This document shows, piece by piece, positions 1-5,520 of a stretch of 8,800 nt of DNA (the stretch's first letter is position 1; each line of letters begins with the position of its first letter). The stretch lies in contig JASEIE010000081.1 of NCBI GenBank assembly GCA_030024065.1, forward strand, positions 1-8,800, in the 5' to 3' direction. This stretch comes from Thermodesulfobacteriota bacterium. Lineage in GTDB: Bacteria; Desulfobacterota; BSN033; UBA1163. The position numbers and the translations under genes were made by a program. A model generated the notes under the pieces. That model did not search any database. It had not been told where the DNA came from and saw only the letters and a program-made list of their open reading frames with translations.

Positions 1-34
1 AATTGGCACTTGTAACACTATGATATATAATAAG

Positions 35-574
35 TTATGGGCCTTGAACAGTCTCGATTTGGCTGAGGAAGAGCTTGGTCCGTTCGTGGACAGGATTTGC
101 AAAAAGCTCTTCTGGCGTGTTTCCTTCCACGATTTTTCCAAAGTCCATGAAAAGCACCCTGTGGGCCACACTCCTGGCAAAGCCCATTTCATGGGTCACG
201 ACGATCATGGTCATGCCCTCCTGGGCGAGCTCGATCATGACGTCCAGCACTTCTTTGATCATCTCCGGGGCAAGGGGTTCCTTGGAAATGATCTCGGGGA
301 GAATGATGTAATCATCGGGGTTCGGGGCCACGGAGCGTATTGCAGCTAACTGGGAGGCGTCCGAGGTCAGTACGTCGCAGCGACCGGCAAAAAAGGCCCT
401 GTTCAGCTCGGCGCTACTCTCAATGACAACCGGCTTCCACTCCATTTTGTTTTTCCGGAAGTAATCCGCCACGTTCATCTCGGTGGTTGTTCCGGGAAGG
501 GTGTAAACGGAGTTGTCTGTCAAGCGAAAAAGACCACAAAATATGGGTGCTTTCTTAACCCGCCCGGGGGACAA
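35..574 (-). pseudogene. Chimeric remnant of a polar amino acid ABC transporter (substrate-binding protein fused to ATPase C-terminus)
   Basis: The open frame is 179 codons but matches no single protein. Residues about 27-102 resemble the middle of a general L-amino-acid substrate-binding protein (AapJ/BztA type; words PGTTTEMNVADYFRKNKM, FFAGRCDVLTSDASQLAAIR and ILPEIISKEPL). Residues about 101-173 are the C-terminal part of the cognate ATPase (AapP/GlnQ type: PEMIKEVLDVM, then the switch His128 in VVTHEMGFA, then GKIVEGNTPEELF). Walker A, the signature motif and Walker B are all missing, as are the signal peptide and both ends of the binding protein. In intact aapJQMP-type operons these two genes flank two permease genes in this same order, so an internal deletion explains the fusion. 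The first 26 residues match neither parent. The first possible start is TTG without a clear ribosome binding site; the frame is open back to 622. It is very unlikely to be functional. A misassembly is the main alternative. Confidence 0.8.
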
Positions 575-742
575 CCTGAAAAAAGTTCCATCTGAATGTG
601 AGAATCTATTAAGGATTGCGGGTCAGTTTGCCATACATTGCCAGCATAACTCCTGACCGACGACTTCACCCACAAAGGATGGGGAACAGCCTTCTTTTGG
701 GCCCTGGGCCGCTCCGGCGACTTGTTGGCCGGTGGCTGCCTG
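575..742. other. Gap without a recognisable gene
   Basis: No gene with a credible start and ribosome binding site is seen here. On the minus strand there are only short open stretches: one ends in MLAMYGKLTRNP at about 611-649 and is broken by a stop upstream. The segment may be debris of the same rearrangement that produced the adjacent ABC transporter chimera. Nothing more can be supported. Confidence 0.4.
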
Positions 743-1003
743 TCATTCCCACGGCAATTCAGGCAACTGGTTGAGGGCTTTGATAAATCGTTCGTGATTG
801 TAAGGCTGCTGCTGTTTCAGGACATCGAAGATTTCGCCAGCCACCACACAACCGATTAGCCGCTTTGCCTCCTGTTCGTCCAATCCTTCCTTTAAAAGTC
901 GTTCAAAGGTTTTCTTCGTTTCTGGCGGATTACCCGCGCGAAGCTGATTCTCTACGACCTCCAAAATGGCTTCATTAAGAATTTTGCTCGATTTCTTATC
1001 CAT
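743..1003 (-). CDS. Small conserved-looking protein of unknown function (86 aa)
   Basis: The predicted product begins MDKKSSKILNEAILEVVEN and ends NQLPELPWE. It is soluble, mostly helical and charged, with no signal peptide, membrane segment or metal motif. The run VENQLRAGNPPETKKTFERL and the later LIGCVVAGEIFDVLKQ are patterns I associate with small conserved hypothetical proteins (vaguely DUF1841-like), but I cannot assign a family. The frame can be extended upstream to a TTG at 1022-1024. I prefer the ATG at 1001-1003 because the TTG has no ribosome binding site, while GGAA lies about 11 bases before the ATG, which is itself weak. It follows the broken hicA gene after 69 bases on the same strand and could be part of the same accessory transcript. 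No role is proposed. Confidence 0.6.
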   Translation of the reverse strand: MDKKSSKILNEAILEVVENQLRAGNPPETKKTFERLLKEGLDEQEAKRLIGCVVAGEIFDVLKQQQPYNHERFIKALNQLPELPWE

Positions 1004-1072
1004 AAATGTATTCGTTCCGGCCAACGATGGAAATCAGCGGCGCGGTTATACTGCGTCCGCCGTAGTGAATTG

Positions 1073-1241
1073 CTATGTCAATACCTTTATAATGTGTCGG
1101 GCTAGGTTTTCGTCTATTTCATTATGCCGTGGCACTGGTTGTTTTTTACCCGTTTTAGGATTTACGTAAAGGTCATGTCGCTGACCATGTCTCAGGAGAA
1201 CACATCCGATTGAAGTGTTTGACAAGGTCCTTTCTCTTCAT
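1073..1241 (-). pseudogene. hicA: Frameshifted HicA-type mRNA interferase toxin
   Basis: Translation from the ATG at 1239-1241 gives MKRKDLVKHFNR, the usual start of HicA, but then leaves frame and stops after 22 codons. Shifting frame just after Asn11 (near 1204-1208) restores a perfect HicA tail: GCVLLRHGQRHDLYVNPKTG followed by KKQPVPRHNEIDENLARHII and KVLT, with a stop at 1073-1075. The conserved histidine of the double-stranded RNA-binding-like fold is kept (in GQRHDLY). HicA toxins are about 55-60 residues and cleave mRNA; the repaired product would be 57. The likely lesion is loss of one copy of CGGAT from a tandem pair, since adding it back yields the expected Asn-Arg-Ile-Gly-Cys. The start overlaps the hicB stop by 4 bases (ATGA), so the toxin was translationally coupled to its antitoxin. 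As written, only a 22-residue stub can be made. Confidence 0.85.
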
Positions 1242-1435
1242 ACTGCGAGGGTGATCTCTTTAACTTTATGCTCTTTCGGAACATCTTCCATTGTCATAAG
1301 CATGTAAGCTTCTTTCATATTTTCCTCAAGTTCTTTCACGGCCTTACCTTGGGTCATTATGTCAGGATATTCAAGAAGCTTTCCCACCCAAAATTTTTCA
1401 CCCTTCCAATAAACCATTTTTAATTTAGTTTCCAT
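1238..1435 (-). CDS. hicB: HicB-family antitoxin (65 aa)
   Basis: HicB antitoxins bind and block the HicA mRNA interferase. This is the short form with only the partial RNase H-like fold. The N-terminal strand pattern (KMVYWKGEKFWVGKLLEYPD), the TQGKAVKELEENMKEAYML helix and a short C-terminal strand (KVKEITLAV) are typical; no helix-turn-helix or ribbon-helix-helix DNA-binding tail follows. The ATG at 1433-1435 is preceded by GAGGTGAAGAA, a good ribosome binding site. The stop overlaps the start of the frameshifted hicA by four bases, so the order is antitoxin first, the reverse of the classical hicAB arrangement but known for this subgroup. The reading frame is intact although the toxin is dead, so it is either a retained orphan antitoxin or a recent loss of the toxin. 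Confidence 0.85.
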   Translation of the reverse strand: METKLKMVYWKGEKFWVGKLLEYPDIMTQGKAVKELEENMKEAYMLMTMEDVPKEHKVKEITLAV

Positions 1436-1471
1436 TTCTTCACCTCATATGTCACAGCGTTCTTTAAAATT

Positions 1472-1480
1472 ATCATAGCA
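1472..1480 (-). promoter_or_regulatory. Candidate extended -10 promoter for hicB-hicA
   Basis: On the minus strand the sequence reads TGCTATGAT, a TGn-extended -10 element with one mismatch to TATAAT, about 37 bases upstream of the hicB start. That would give a leader of roughly 30 bases containing the ribosome binding site. No convincing -35 hexamer is seen. A 10-base palindrome AAAATATTTT at 1504-1513 sits just upstream and could be a regulator site; this is speculative. Confidence 0.35.
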
Positions 1481-1642
1481 CAAAAGGTGTTGCCATTGTA
1501 TTCAAAATATTTTATGTTGACGCTATATTTTCCTTAATGACTAAACCTTTCGACGTCTTTACAGACCCTCATACGTTCTAAAATACCCTTACGGCAATTT
1601 TTTTGCAGAAAAAATGATTGGCTGTCATGATCGGTTGTTTCG

Positions 1643-1661
1643 CCTGCCTGCGGTAGGCAGG
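1643..1661. repeat. Interspersed palindrome (CCTGCCT/AGGCAGG hairpin)
   Basis: A 7-bp perfect stem, CCTGCCT and AGGCAGG, with loop GCGGT. A closely related palindrome occurs at 4532-4551. It lies in the 264-base gap between the 185-residue protein gene and hicB, directly beside AT-rich sequence at 1665-1690. It may be a REP-like repeat, and it could also act as a 3' end for the upstream minus-strand gene, although no clear U-tract follows. Confidence 0.5.
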
Positions 1662-1699
1662 AATTTCGTGCTTCGAATTTAGAATTTTATTTCCGTTCT

Positions 1700-2257
1700 T
1701 TATTCCAGAATCCTCTTCAGGGCCTCCTCGGTCTTTTGGCCCCTTGGACCCTCTCCTGGAAGGTAGAGCATCACCCCTTTGCCACTCTTTAGTGGGATGA
1801 TTTCAATCTTCCCTTCGGAGGCCATCTTGCCTGTAAATTGAATCGGGTCTTTATTGAAATGTTTTCGGAAGGCATCATTAAACCCGCTGAAAACACTGTG
1901 GATTCCTTTATAAGGCTCTTTCCTTAATTTCCTTATTCCCTCAATCACAAACTCTTCTTCTGTAAAAGAACGGCTTCCAACTTCTAATATCAGTTGGATG
2001 ATTTCTTCTGCGGAAAGTCTTTTAGGAGCCTCCCCTGGAAGAAAGAGCATCATTCCTCCTTTTACGGGTCGGGTCTCGATCTTCCCTTCTGCAGCCAACC
2101 GGTTAGTGGCTTCTACCGGATTCGTCCTAAAATATCTCCGGAAAGCTTCGTTAAATCCACTGTAAACACTATGAATTCCGCGAAAAGGGTCCTTTTTTAA
2201 TTTCTTGATCGCCTGAACAACAAATTCCTCCTCACTAAGTCTCCTCCCCTCTTCCAT
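1700..2257 (-). CDS. Unassigned protein with a tandemly duplicated ~70-residue domain (185 aa)
   Basis: The function is not recognised. The protein is two copies of one domain: residues 8-77 (SEEEFVVQAIKKLKKDPFRG ... MMLFLPGE) and 99-171 (TEEEFVIEGIRKLRKEPYKG ... VMLYLPGE), offset 91 residues. Shared landmarks are EEEFV, GIHSV (27-31 and 118-122), SGFN-AFR--F, A-EGKIE and L-LPGE. Copy 2 carries two extra residues in its last loop. Each copy looks like three helices followed by a beta hairpin, which would suit a winged-helix-like fold; this is inference. There is no signal peptide or membrane segment, and positive charge is abundant. The ATG at 2255-2257 follows GGAGGTG at an ideal distance, so the start is secure. 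A tail of about 14 residues, rich in Lys and Glu, follows copy 2. The gene stands alone, separated from the operon by a terminator-like hairpin. A DNA- or RNA-binding role is possible but unproven. Confidence 0.75.
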   Translation of the reverse strand: MEEGRRLSEEEFVVQAIKKLKKDPFRGIHSVYSGFNEAFRRYFRTNPVEATNRLAAEGKIETRPVKGGMMLFLPGEAPKRLSAEEIIQLILEVGSRSFTEEEFVIEGIRKLRKEPYKGIHSVFSGFNDAFRKHFNKDPIQFTGKMASEGKIEIIPLKSGKGVMLYLPGEGPRGQKTEEALKRILE

Positions 2258-2307
2258 AGGCCACCTCCATCTCTCTTTGTTTTCAGGAGAAAAAATAGAA
2301 CCTAAAA

Positions 2308-2323
2308 ATTAGAAAATTCTAAT
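2308..2323 (-). promoter_or_regulatory. Palindrome overlapping a possible -10 box upstream of the duplicated-domain gene
   Basis: The inverted repeat ATTAGAA-aa-TTCTAAT has two perfect 7-base arms. Read on the minus strand it contains TAGAAT (2316-2321), a plausible -10 box about 60 bases upstream of the start at 2257; the -35 candidate (TTAAAG, 17 bases away) is poor. The overlap would suit an operator, for example for autoregulation if the encoded protein binds DNA. Both the promoter and the operator roles are inference. Confidence 0.3.
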
Positions 2324-2371
2324 CCTATTTTAACCTTCCTTTAATGTGAGTTGTGTATACTCATTTCCAAT

Positions 2372-2389
2372 AAGAGATAAAAATCTCTT
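2372..2389. other. Short inverted repeat (AAGAGAT-AAAA-ATCTCTT)
   Basis: A perfect 7-bp stem with an AAAA loop in the AT-rich gap between the operon terminator and the duplicated-domain gene. It lacks a following U-tract on either strand, so it is not a classical terminator. It could be a protein-binding site or chance structure in AT-rich DNA. Confidence 0.3.
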
Positions 2390-2416
2390 TCCTCCTCCAA
2401 ACCTTAACCCTAATTA

Positions 2417-2449
2417 AATCCACCAAGCCAAAGGCCTGGTGGATTTTTT
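2417..2449. terminator. Intrinsic terminator-like hairpin after the radical SAM gene
   Basis: A 13-bp stem with one mismatch pairs AATCCACCAAGCC (2417-2429) with GGCCTGGTGGATT (2433-2445) around an AAA loop. On the plus strand it runs into a six-T tract. On the minus strand, the direction of the operon, it is followed only by TTTAATTA, so termination there would be weaker. It lies about 100 bases past the radical SAM stop and is probably bidirectional. Confidence 0.65.
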
Positions 2450-2548
2450 ATTTCAATTTACTAATGATAACCCCTTTCCCTGGGAAATCCTTATTGTGGA
2501 TATCTGATCCTGAATTCCTATAATTCGTCCAGGGGAATTGAATTCTGA

Positions 2549-3826
2549 CTATTTTCTTCCTCTCCATGCCTTCCGGAAGCCTAAATTCATGGGCCCGAAG
2601 ATTTGAAGGGATCGGTGAATTTTGAAAAGCCTCCTGAAGATGGAGTTCCATGACAGAAAAGATGAATTGAGCCATTCAAAACCCTCCTGAAGTTTTTCCG
2701 GACTCATCCTCTTCGGAACAAAGGTGACGTGTTCCATATCATAGAGATCCCATCGATTTGTCAATATCCTTCCCTCTCTCTTCAATCTCTCCCTTAAATC
2801 GGTTCCTGGATAAGGGGTGAGGATGGGAAAGAGAGCTCCATCCACTTTGATCCGATGGCAGAAATCCAAAATTTTTTTAAAGGTGTCTGGAGTGTCGTAA
2901 TCATATCCTAAGATGAAAGAGGCCAGGACACCGATGCCATGGTCATGGAATCTCTTTACGGCCTCGACTGGAGAGGTCTTAAGGTTGGACTCCTTTGCCA
3001 TCATAGAAAGGTTTTCCGGGGAGAGTGACTCGAATCCCACGAAGAGGGCAATGCAGCCGCTCTGGGAGGCCAGTTTAAGCAGTTCTTCGTCATCGGCAAA
3101 GTGAAGGGGAGCATGGCTCGCCCACTTGAATTGGAATGGGGTCATCTCCTGGAAAAGGGCTTTGGCATAGGAGCGGTTTCCGACGAGGTTGTCATCTACG
3201 AGAAAGAGAAAGACACTCTCCCGCCTTAACCTCTCCAGCTCTTTTATAACGAGAGGAATGGGCCGGGTCCGGTAGCTCCTGCCGAAGAAGGAGGAGACAG
3301 AGCAGAATTCACATTGAAAGGGACAACCTCGGGTCGTCTGAATCGTATTGGTGAAAAGATAACCCTTCCCCTTTGCCAGATCCCTTCGCGGCTCCTTACT
3401 TTCGGCAAGGGAAACAAATTCATCATCTTTATATATTCTCTTTAACCCGTACTCCTTGAAATCTTTAATGACCTCCTTCCAGACCCGATCGCCTTCCCCA
3501 ATGACCACGGCATCAGCATGATTCAATGCCTCTTCGGGAAGATGGGAGACGTGAAAACCTCCGAGGACAACCTTTTTCCCGCTCTTCCTCAATTGGTTAG
3601 CAATCTCATAGGCCCTCGGCGCCTGTGGGGTTATTACTGTGATCCCGACTAAATCTGCATCGATCTCATCATTCATTATCTCCAGATTCTCATCGAGGAT
3701 GGAAACCTCCACTCCTTCAGGGGTTGTGGAAGCCAGCATGAGGAGGCTCAGGGGAGGAAATTTGAATCGAATCTGACCCCAGAGGCTCGATGGATGCCAA
3801 CCGGGGATGACCAAAAGGACTTTCAT
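2549..3826 (-). CDS. B12-binding-domain radical SAM protein (425 aa)
   Basis: The N-terminal 130 or so residues form a cobalamin-binding-like Rossmann domain with LDENLE (44-49), VLGGFHVSH (87-95) and IGEGD (109-113); the classic DxHxxG lower-ligand motif is absent, as in BchE-like members. The radical SAM core follows, with the CxxxCxxC cluster motif at Cys168, Cys172 and Cys175 (TTRGCPFQCEFC), then FLVDDN (208-213), GFESLS (264-269), the Gly-rich FILGYD (304-309) and TPYPGTDL (337-344). The C-terminal segment (RWDLYDMEHVTFVPKRMSPE) is usual for this group. Such enzymes cleave SAM reductively and often methylate unactivated carbons or rearrange rings; the substrate here cannot be read. The ATG overlaps the upstream stop by four bases, with AGAGG six bases before it. 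It is the last gene of the operon. Its neighbours suggest a lipid or acyl-chain substrate, which is inference. Confidence 0.88.
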   Translation of the reverse strand: MKVLLVIPGWHPSSLWGQIRFKFPPLSLLMLASTTPEGVEVSILDENLEIMNDEIDADLVGITVITPQAPRAYEIANQLRKSGKKVVLGGFHVSHLPEEALNHADAVVIGEGDRVWKEVIKDFKEYGLKRIYKDDEFVSLAESKEPRRDLAKGKGYLFTNTIQTTRGCPFQCEFCSVSSFFGRSYRTRPIPLVIKELERLRRESVFLFLVDDNLVGNRSYAKALFQEMTPFQFKWASHAPLHFADDEELLKLASQSGCIALFVGFESLSPENLSMMAKESNLKTSPVEAVKRFHDHGIGVLASFILGYDYDTPDTFKKILDFCHRIKVDGALFPILTPYPGTDLRERLKREGRILTNRWDLYDMEHVTFVPKRMSPEKLQEGFEWLNSSFLSWNSIFRRLFKIHRSLQIFGPMNLGFRKAWRGRK

Positions 3827-4332
3827 GAAGGACCTCTCTCGAGAAGGGCTTTTAGTTTCGAGAGGGCTATCTCCGTCAATTCATTATGTTTCCTCTCGCC
3901 TCCCAGAAGCGACCATCCCACCCTGTAAATCCATCGATCTATCCGGTAGAGGAGGGTATGGTTCACCTCTGTTCCCGATTCGACCTTTTTAAAATCCCAA
4001 ATCTCAATCCCCCCCTTGAAAATTCCATTGAGAAATTGATAGACGATTTGGTAGGGCCTTTTAAGATAAATTACCTCAGAGTCCCATTCCGGCTGAACTC
4101 GAAATCGAAGTTTGAAATGGAATCTTGTTCCCACACCAAATTCACCTGGTGTGCTCCTTTCAACCGAGATTTGTTCAATCGGACACCATTGTCTTAATTG
4201 ATCTGAATCGGCAAGAATGGAATAGATTTCCTCTGGCTCCCTTTGAATGAAGGTTTGATGTTGGTTGACCCTGCCCTTATAAACCTTTTCTCCAATGGAG
4301 TAGAAACCCTCTGATTTTAAAAACCACTTCAT
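3823..4332 (-). CDS. SRPBCC/START-like (polyketide cyclase/dehydrase-type) protein (169 aa)
   Basis: The SRPBCC helix-grip fold forms a deep hydrophobic pocket that binds lipids, polyketides or other ligands. The pattern is clear: HQTFIQREPEEIYSILADSD (the first strand and helix), LRQWCP, GVGTRFHFKL, SEVIYLKRPYQIVYQF, GGIEIWDFKKVESGTEVNHT, and a long C-terminal helix ending ALSKLKALLERG. No catalytic residue can be assigned. The frame stays open to a TTG at 4426-4428, but that codon lies in a palindromic repeat and the extra 32 residues look unlike the family. I therefore start at the ATG at 4330-4332; the ribosome binding site is weak (GGAAAA about 14 bases ahead). The stop overlaps the start of the radical SAM gene (ATGA), so the two are likely co-translated and may share a substrate. 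Confidence 0.8.
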   Translation of the reverse strand: MKWFLKSEGFYSIGEKVYKGRVNQHQTFIQREPEEIYSILADSDQLRQWCPIEQISVERSTPGEFGVGTRFHFKLRFRVQPEWDSEVIYLKRPYQIVYQFLNGIFKGGIEIWDFKKVESGTEVNHTLLYRIDRWIYRVGWSLLGGERKHNELTEIALSKLKALLERGPS

Positions 4333-4410
4333 AACGATTTCTAATTTTCCGGGATCAGAATCTCTTACCCTCACCTTACCCCTCTCCCGTCGAGGGACTG
4401 TGCCGCAAAT

Positions 4411-4503
4411 CCGTTCATGGTTCGACAAGCCTGTCCTGAGTTAACGGTTCCTCCTTCGAGAGCCTCAGGACGAACGGTGAGTCGAAGGACTAACCATGAA
4501 CGG
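4411..4503. repeat. Nested palindromic repeat element (~93 bp)
   Basis: The outer arms are perfect 12-base inverted repeats: CCGTTCATGGTT (4411-4422) and AACCATGAACGG (4492-4503). Inside, TTCGAC (4421-4426) pairs with GTCGAA (4481-4486), and GTCCTGAG (4433-4440) with CTCAGGAC (4464-4471). The nested design and the words TTCGAC, CCTGAG and GAACGG are typical of small non-coding REP/MITE-like repeats common in subsurface bacteria. It sits in the gap between the acyltransferase and SRPBCC genes. The 80 bases downstream (4333-4410) carry another repeat-like stretch, CCCTCACC to CGAGGG (about 4367-4396), and no gene. Confidence 0.75.
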
Positions 4504-4531
4504 ACCACGTTACATTAAAATCAATTACTTA

Positions 4532-4551
4532 CCTGCCTGCCGGCAGGCAGG
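4532..4551. repeat. Perfect 20-bp palindrome
   Basis: CCTGCCTGCC is followed directly by its exact reverse complement. It is a longer version of the palindrome at 1643-1661, showing that the motif is dispersed. It lies between two other palindromic units in the middle of the operon. Confidence 0.7.
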
Positions 4552-4586
4552 GCCGTTCGCCCTGAGCGTGTCGAAGGGGAAACGGC
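4552..4586. repeat. Third palindromic unit of the intergenic cluster
   Basis: Ends GCCGTT (4552-4557) and AACGGC (4581-4586) are inverted. The interior contains CCTGAG and GTCGAAGG, words shared with the element at 4411-4503, so it looks like a shorter relative. It ends 6 bases past the acyltransferase stop and could form a 3' hairpin on that mRNA segment. Confidence 0.55.
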
Positions 4587-4592
4587 AAATTA

Positions 4593-5519
4593 CTACACAG
4601 TTCCCGAGGAGGAGGGAGTTGATTTCACGTTCTTCTCCCAGAAAGGAAAGAAATTAAACCACTGATCCGGATACCGACGGATCATCTCCTCAAACCTCCT
4701 CGCAATCTCCTGAACTCCCTGCCTCACCGCTTCATTTTTATCCAAATCTCTTTTCATCGGAATGGGTTCACCGATAATCCCCCAGTATTTAATCCTTTTT
4801 TCAAGGACGACAAAAACTGGAACAATGGTTGCGCCTGTCTCAAGAGATAGGTGGGCTGCTCCTGAAGGAAAGAGGGTTGGACGACCGAAGAATTCGACTT
4901 CAACTCCCTCTCTTTCGTAGATTCGATCCGCCACCATGGCCACAATCTCATTTTCTCTTAATCGTTTTGCAATATCGAGAATAGCCAGGTTCGGCCTCTC
5001 CTTCGGGTTGATCTTAATCGTGTGGATTCCCGCCCTCTCTCGAAGCCTCTCTTCATAACGGGAGAGGTATTGGCTCTCTTCCGGAAGCGTCAAGATGGTA
5101 ATGGGATAATCTTTCGACGCCAGCACATAGCCCCCCAATTCCCAGTTTCCAAAATGGGGGGTGACACAGATGACGCCCCGTCCCCTGGCATGAGCCTTCA
5201 CCAGATTCTCCTCTCCGATTTCTTTCTCAACCCACTCCCTTTTATTTTCGGAATTCAATCGATGCATGGCCATATAGTCCAGGAGTTTATGGCAGTAGTT
5301 CTGGAAGCATTGTTTTGCCAGCCGGGATACATCTTCTTCGGAATAGCTTCCCCTTCCGATCACCCGGATATTCTGTTTCACCTCCTCCCTGACTCTTTTA
5401 AGGATGAGAAAGACGAGATGATTCCCGAGGGAGGCAAAGAAGCGATGCATCCGTCTCGGAACGAGGGATGAGAAGAGGTGGAACAGGGTGAGGAAGAAAC
5501 TGATCTGCCCGCTGGACAT
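4593..5519 (-). CDS. Lysophospholipid acyltransferase family protein (LpxL/HtrB-like, 308 aa)
   Basis: Members transfer acyl chains from acyl carrier protein or CoA to lipid A precursors or other membrane lipids at the inner membrane. The family H(X)4D/E motif is His122-Phe-Gly-Asn-Trp-Glu127. It is followed by ENEIVAMVADR (189-199), the GRPTLFPSGAAHLSLETGA segment (212-230) and the terminal YPDQWFNFFPFW (283-294), all in the usual order. The hydrophobic N-terminus (about 6-40) should anchor it to the membrane. Length is normal for LpxL-type enzymes. The frame extends upstream to 5606, but that would overlap the previous gene by 86 bases. The ATG at 5517-5519 lies one base after that gene's stop and is preceded by GGAGGAGG, so I choose it. 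The substrate cannot be told from sequence; it need not be lipid A, given its CoA-dehydratase-like and SRPBCC neighbours. Confidence 0.88.
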   Translation of the reverse strand: MSSGQISFFLTLFHLFSSLVPRRMHRFFASLGNHLVFLILKRVREEVKQNIRVIGRGSYSEEDVSRLAKQCFQNYCHKLLDYMAMHRLNSENKREWVEKEIGEENLVKAHARGRGVICVTPHFGNWELGGYVLASKDYPITILTLPEESQYLSRYEERLRERAGIHTIKINPKERPNLAILDIAKRLRENEIVAMVADRIYEREGVEVEFFGRPTLFPSGAAHLSLETGATIVPVFVVLEKRIKYWGIIGEPIPMKRDLDKNEAVRQGVQEIARRFEEMIRRYPDQWFNFFPFWEKNVKSTPSSSGTV

Positions 5520-5520
5520 C

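Noticed and set aside
1030..1080. A TTGACA followed by TATAAC on the minus strand, suggesting a promoter for the 86-residue protein
   Set aside because: The hexamers are 25 bases apart, too far for a sigma-70 promoter, and the TTGACA lies in the last codons of the hicA remnant.
2448..2675. A 75-codon minus-strand frame overlapping the end of the radical SAM gene
   Set aside because: It is mostly out of frame inside the radical SAM coding region, covers the terminator hairpin edge, and has no recognisable features.
4426..4428. TTG as the start of the SRPBCC gene
   Set aside because: It falls in a palindromic repeat and adds 32 residues unlike the family; the ATG at 4330-4332 fits the domain start.
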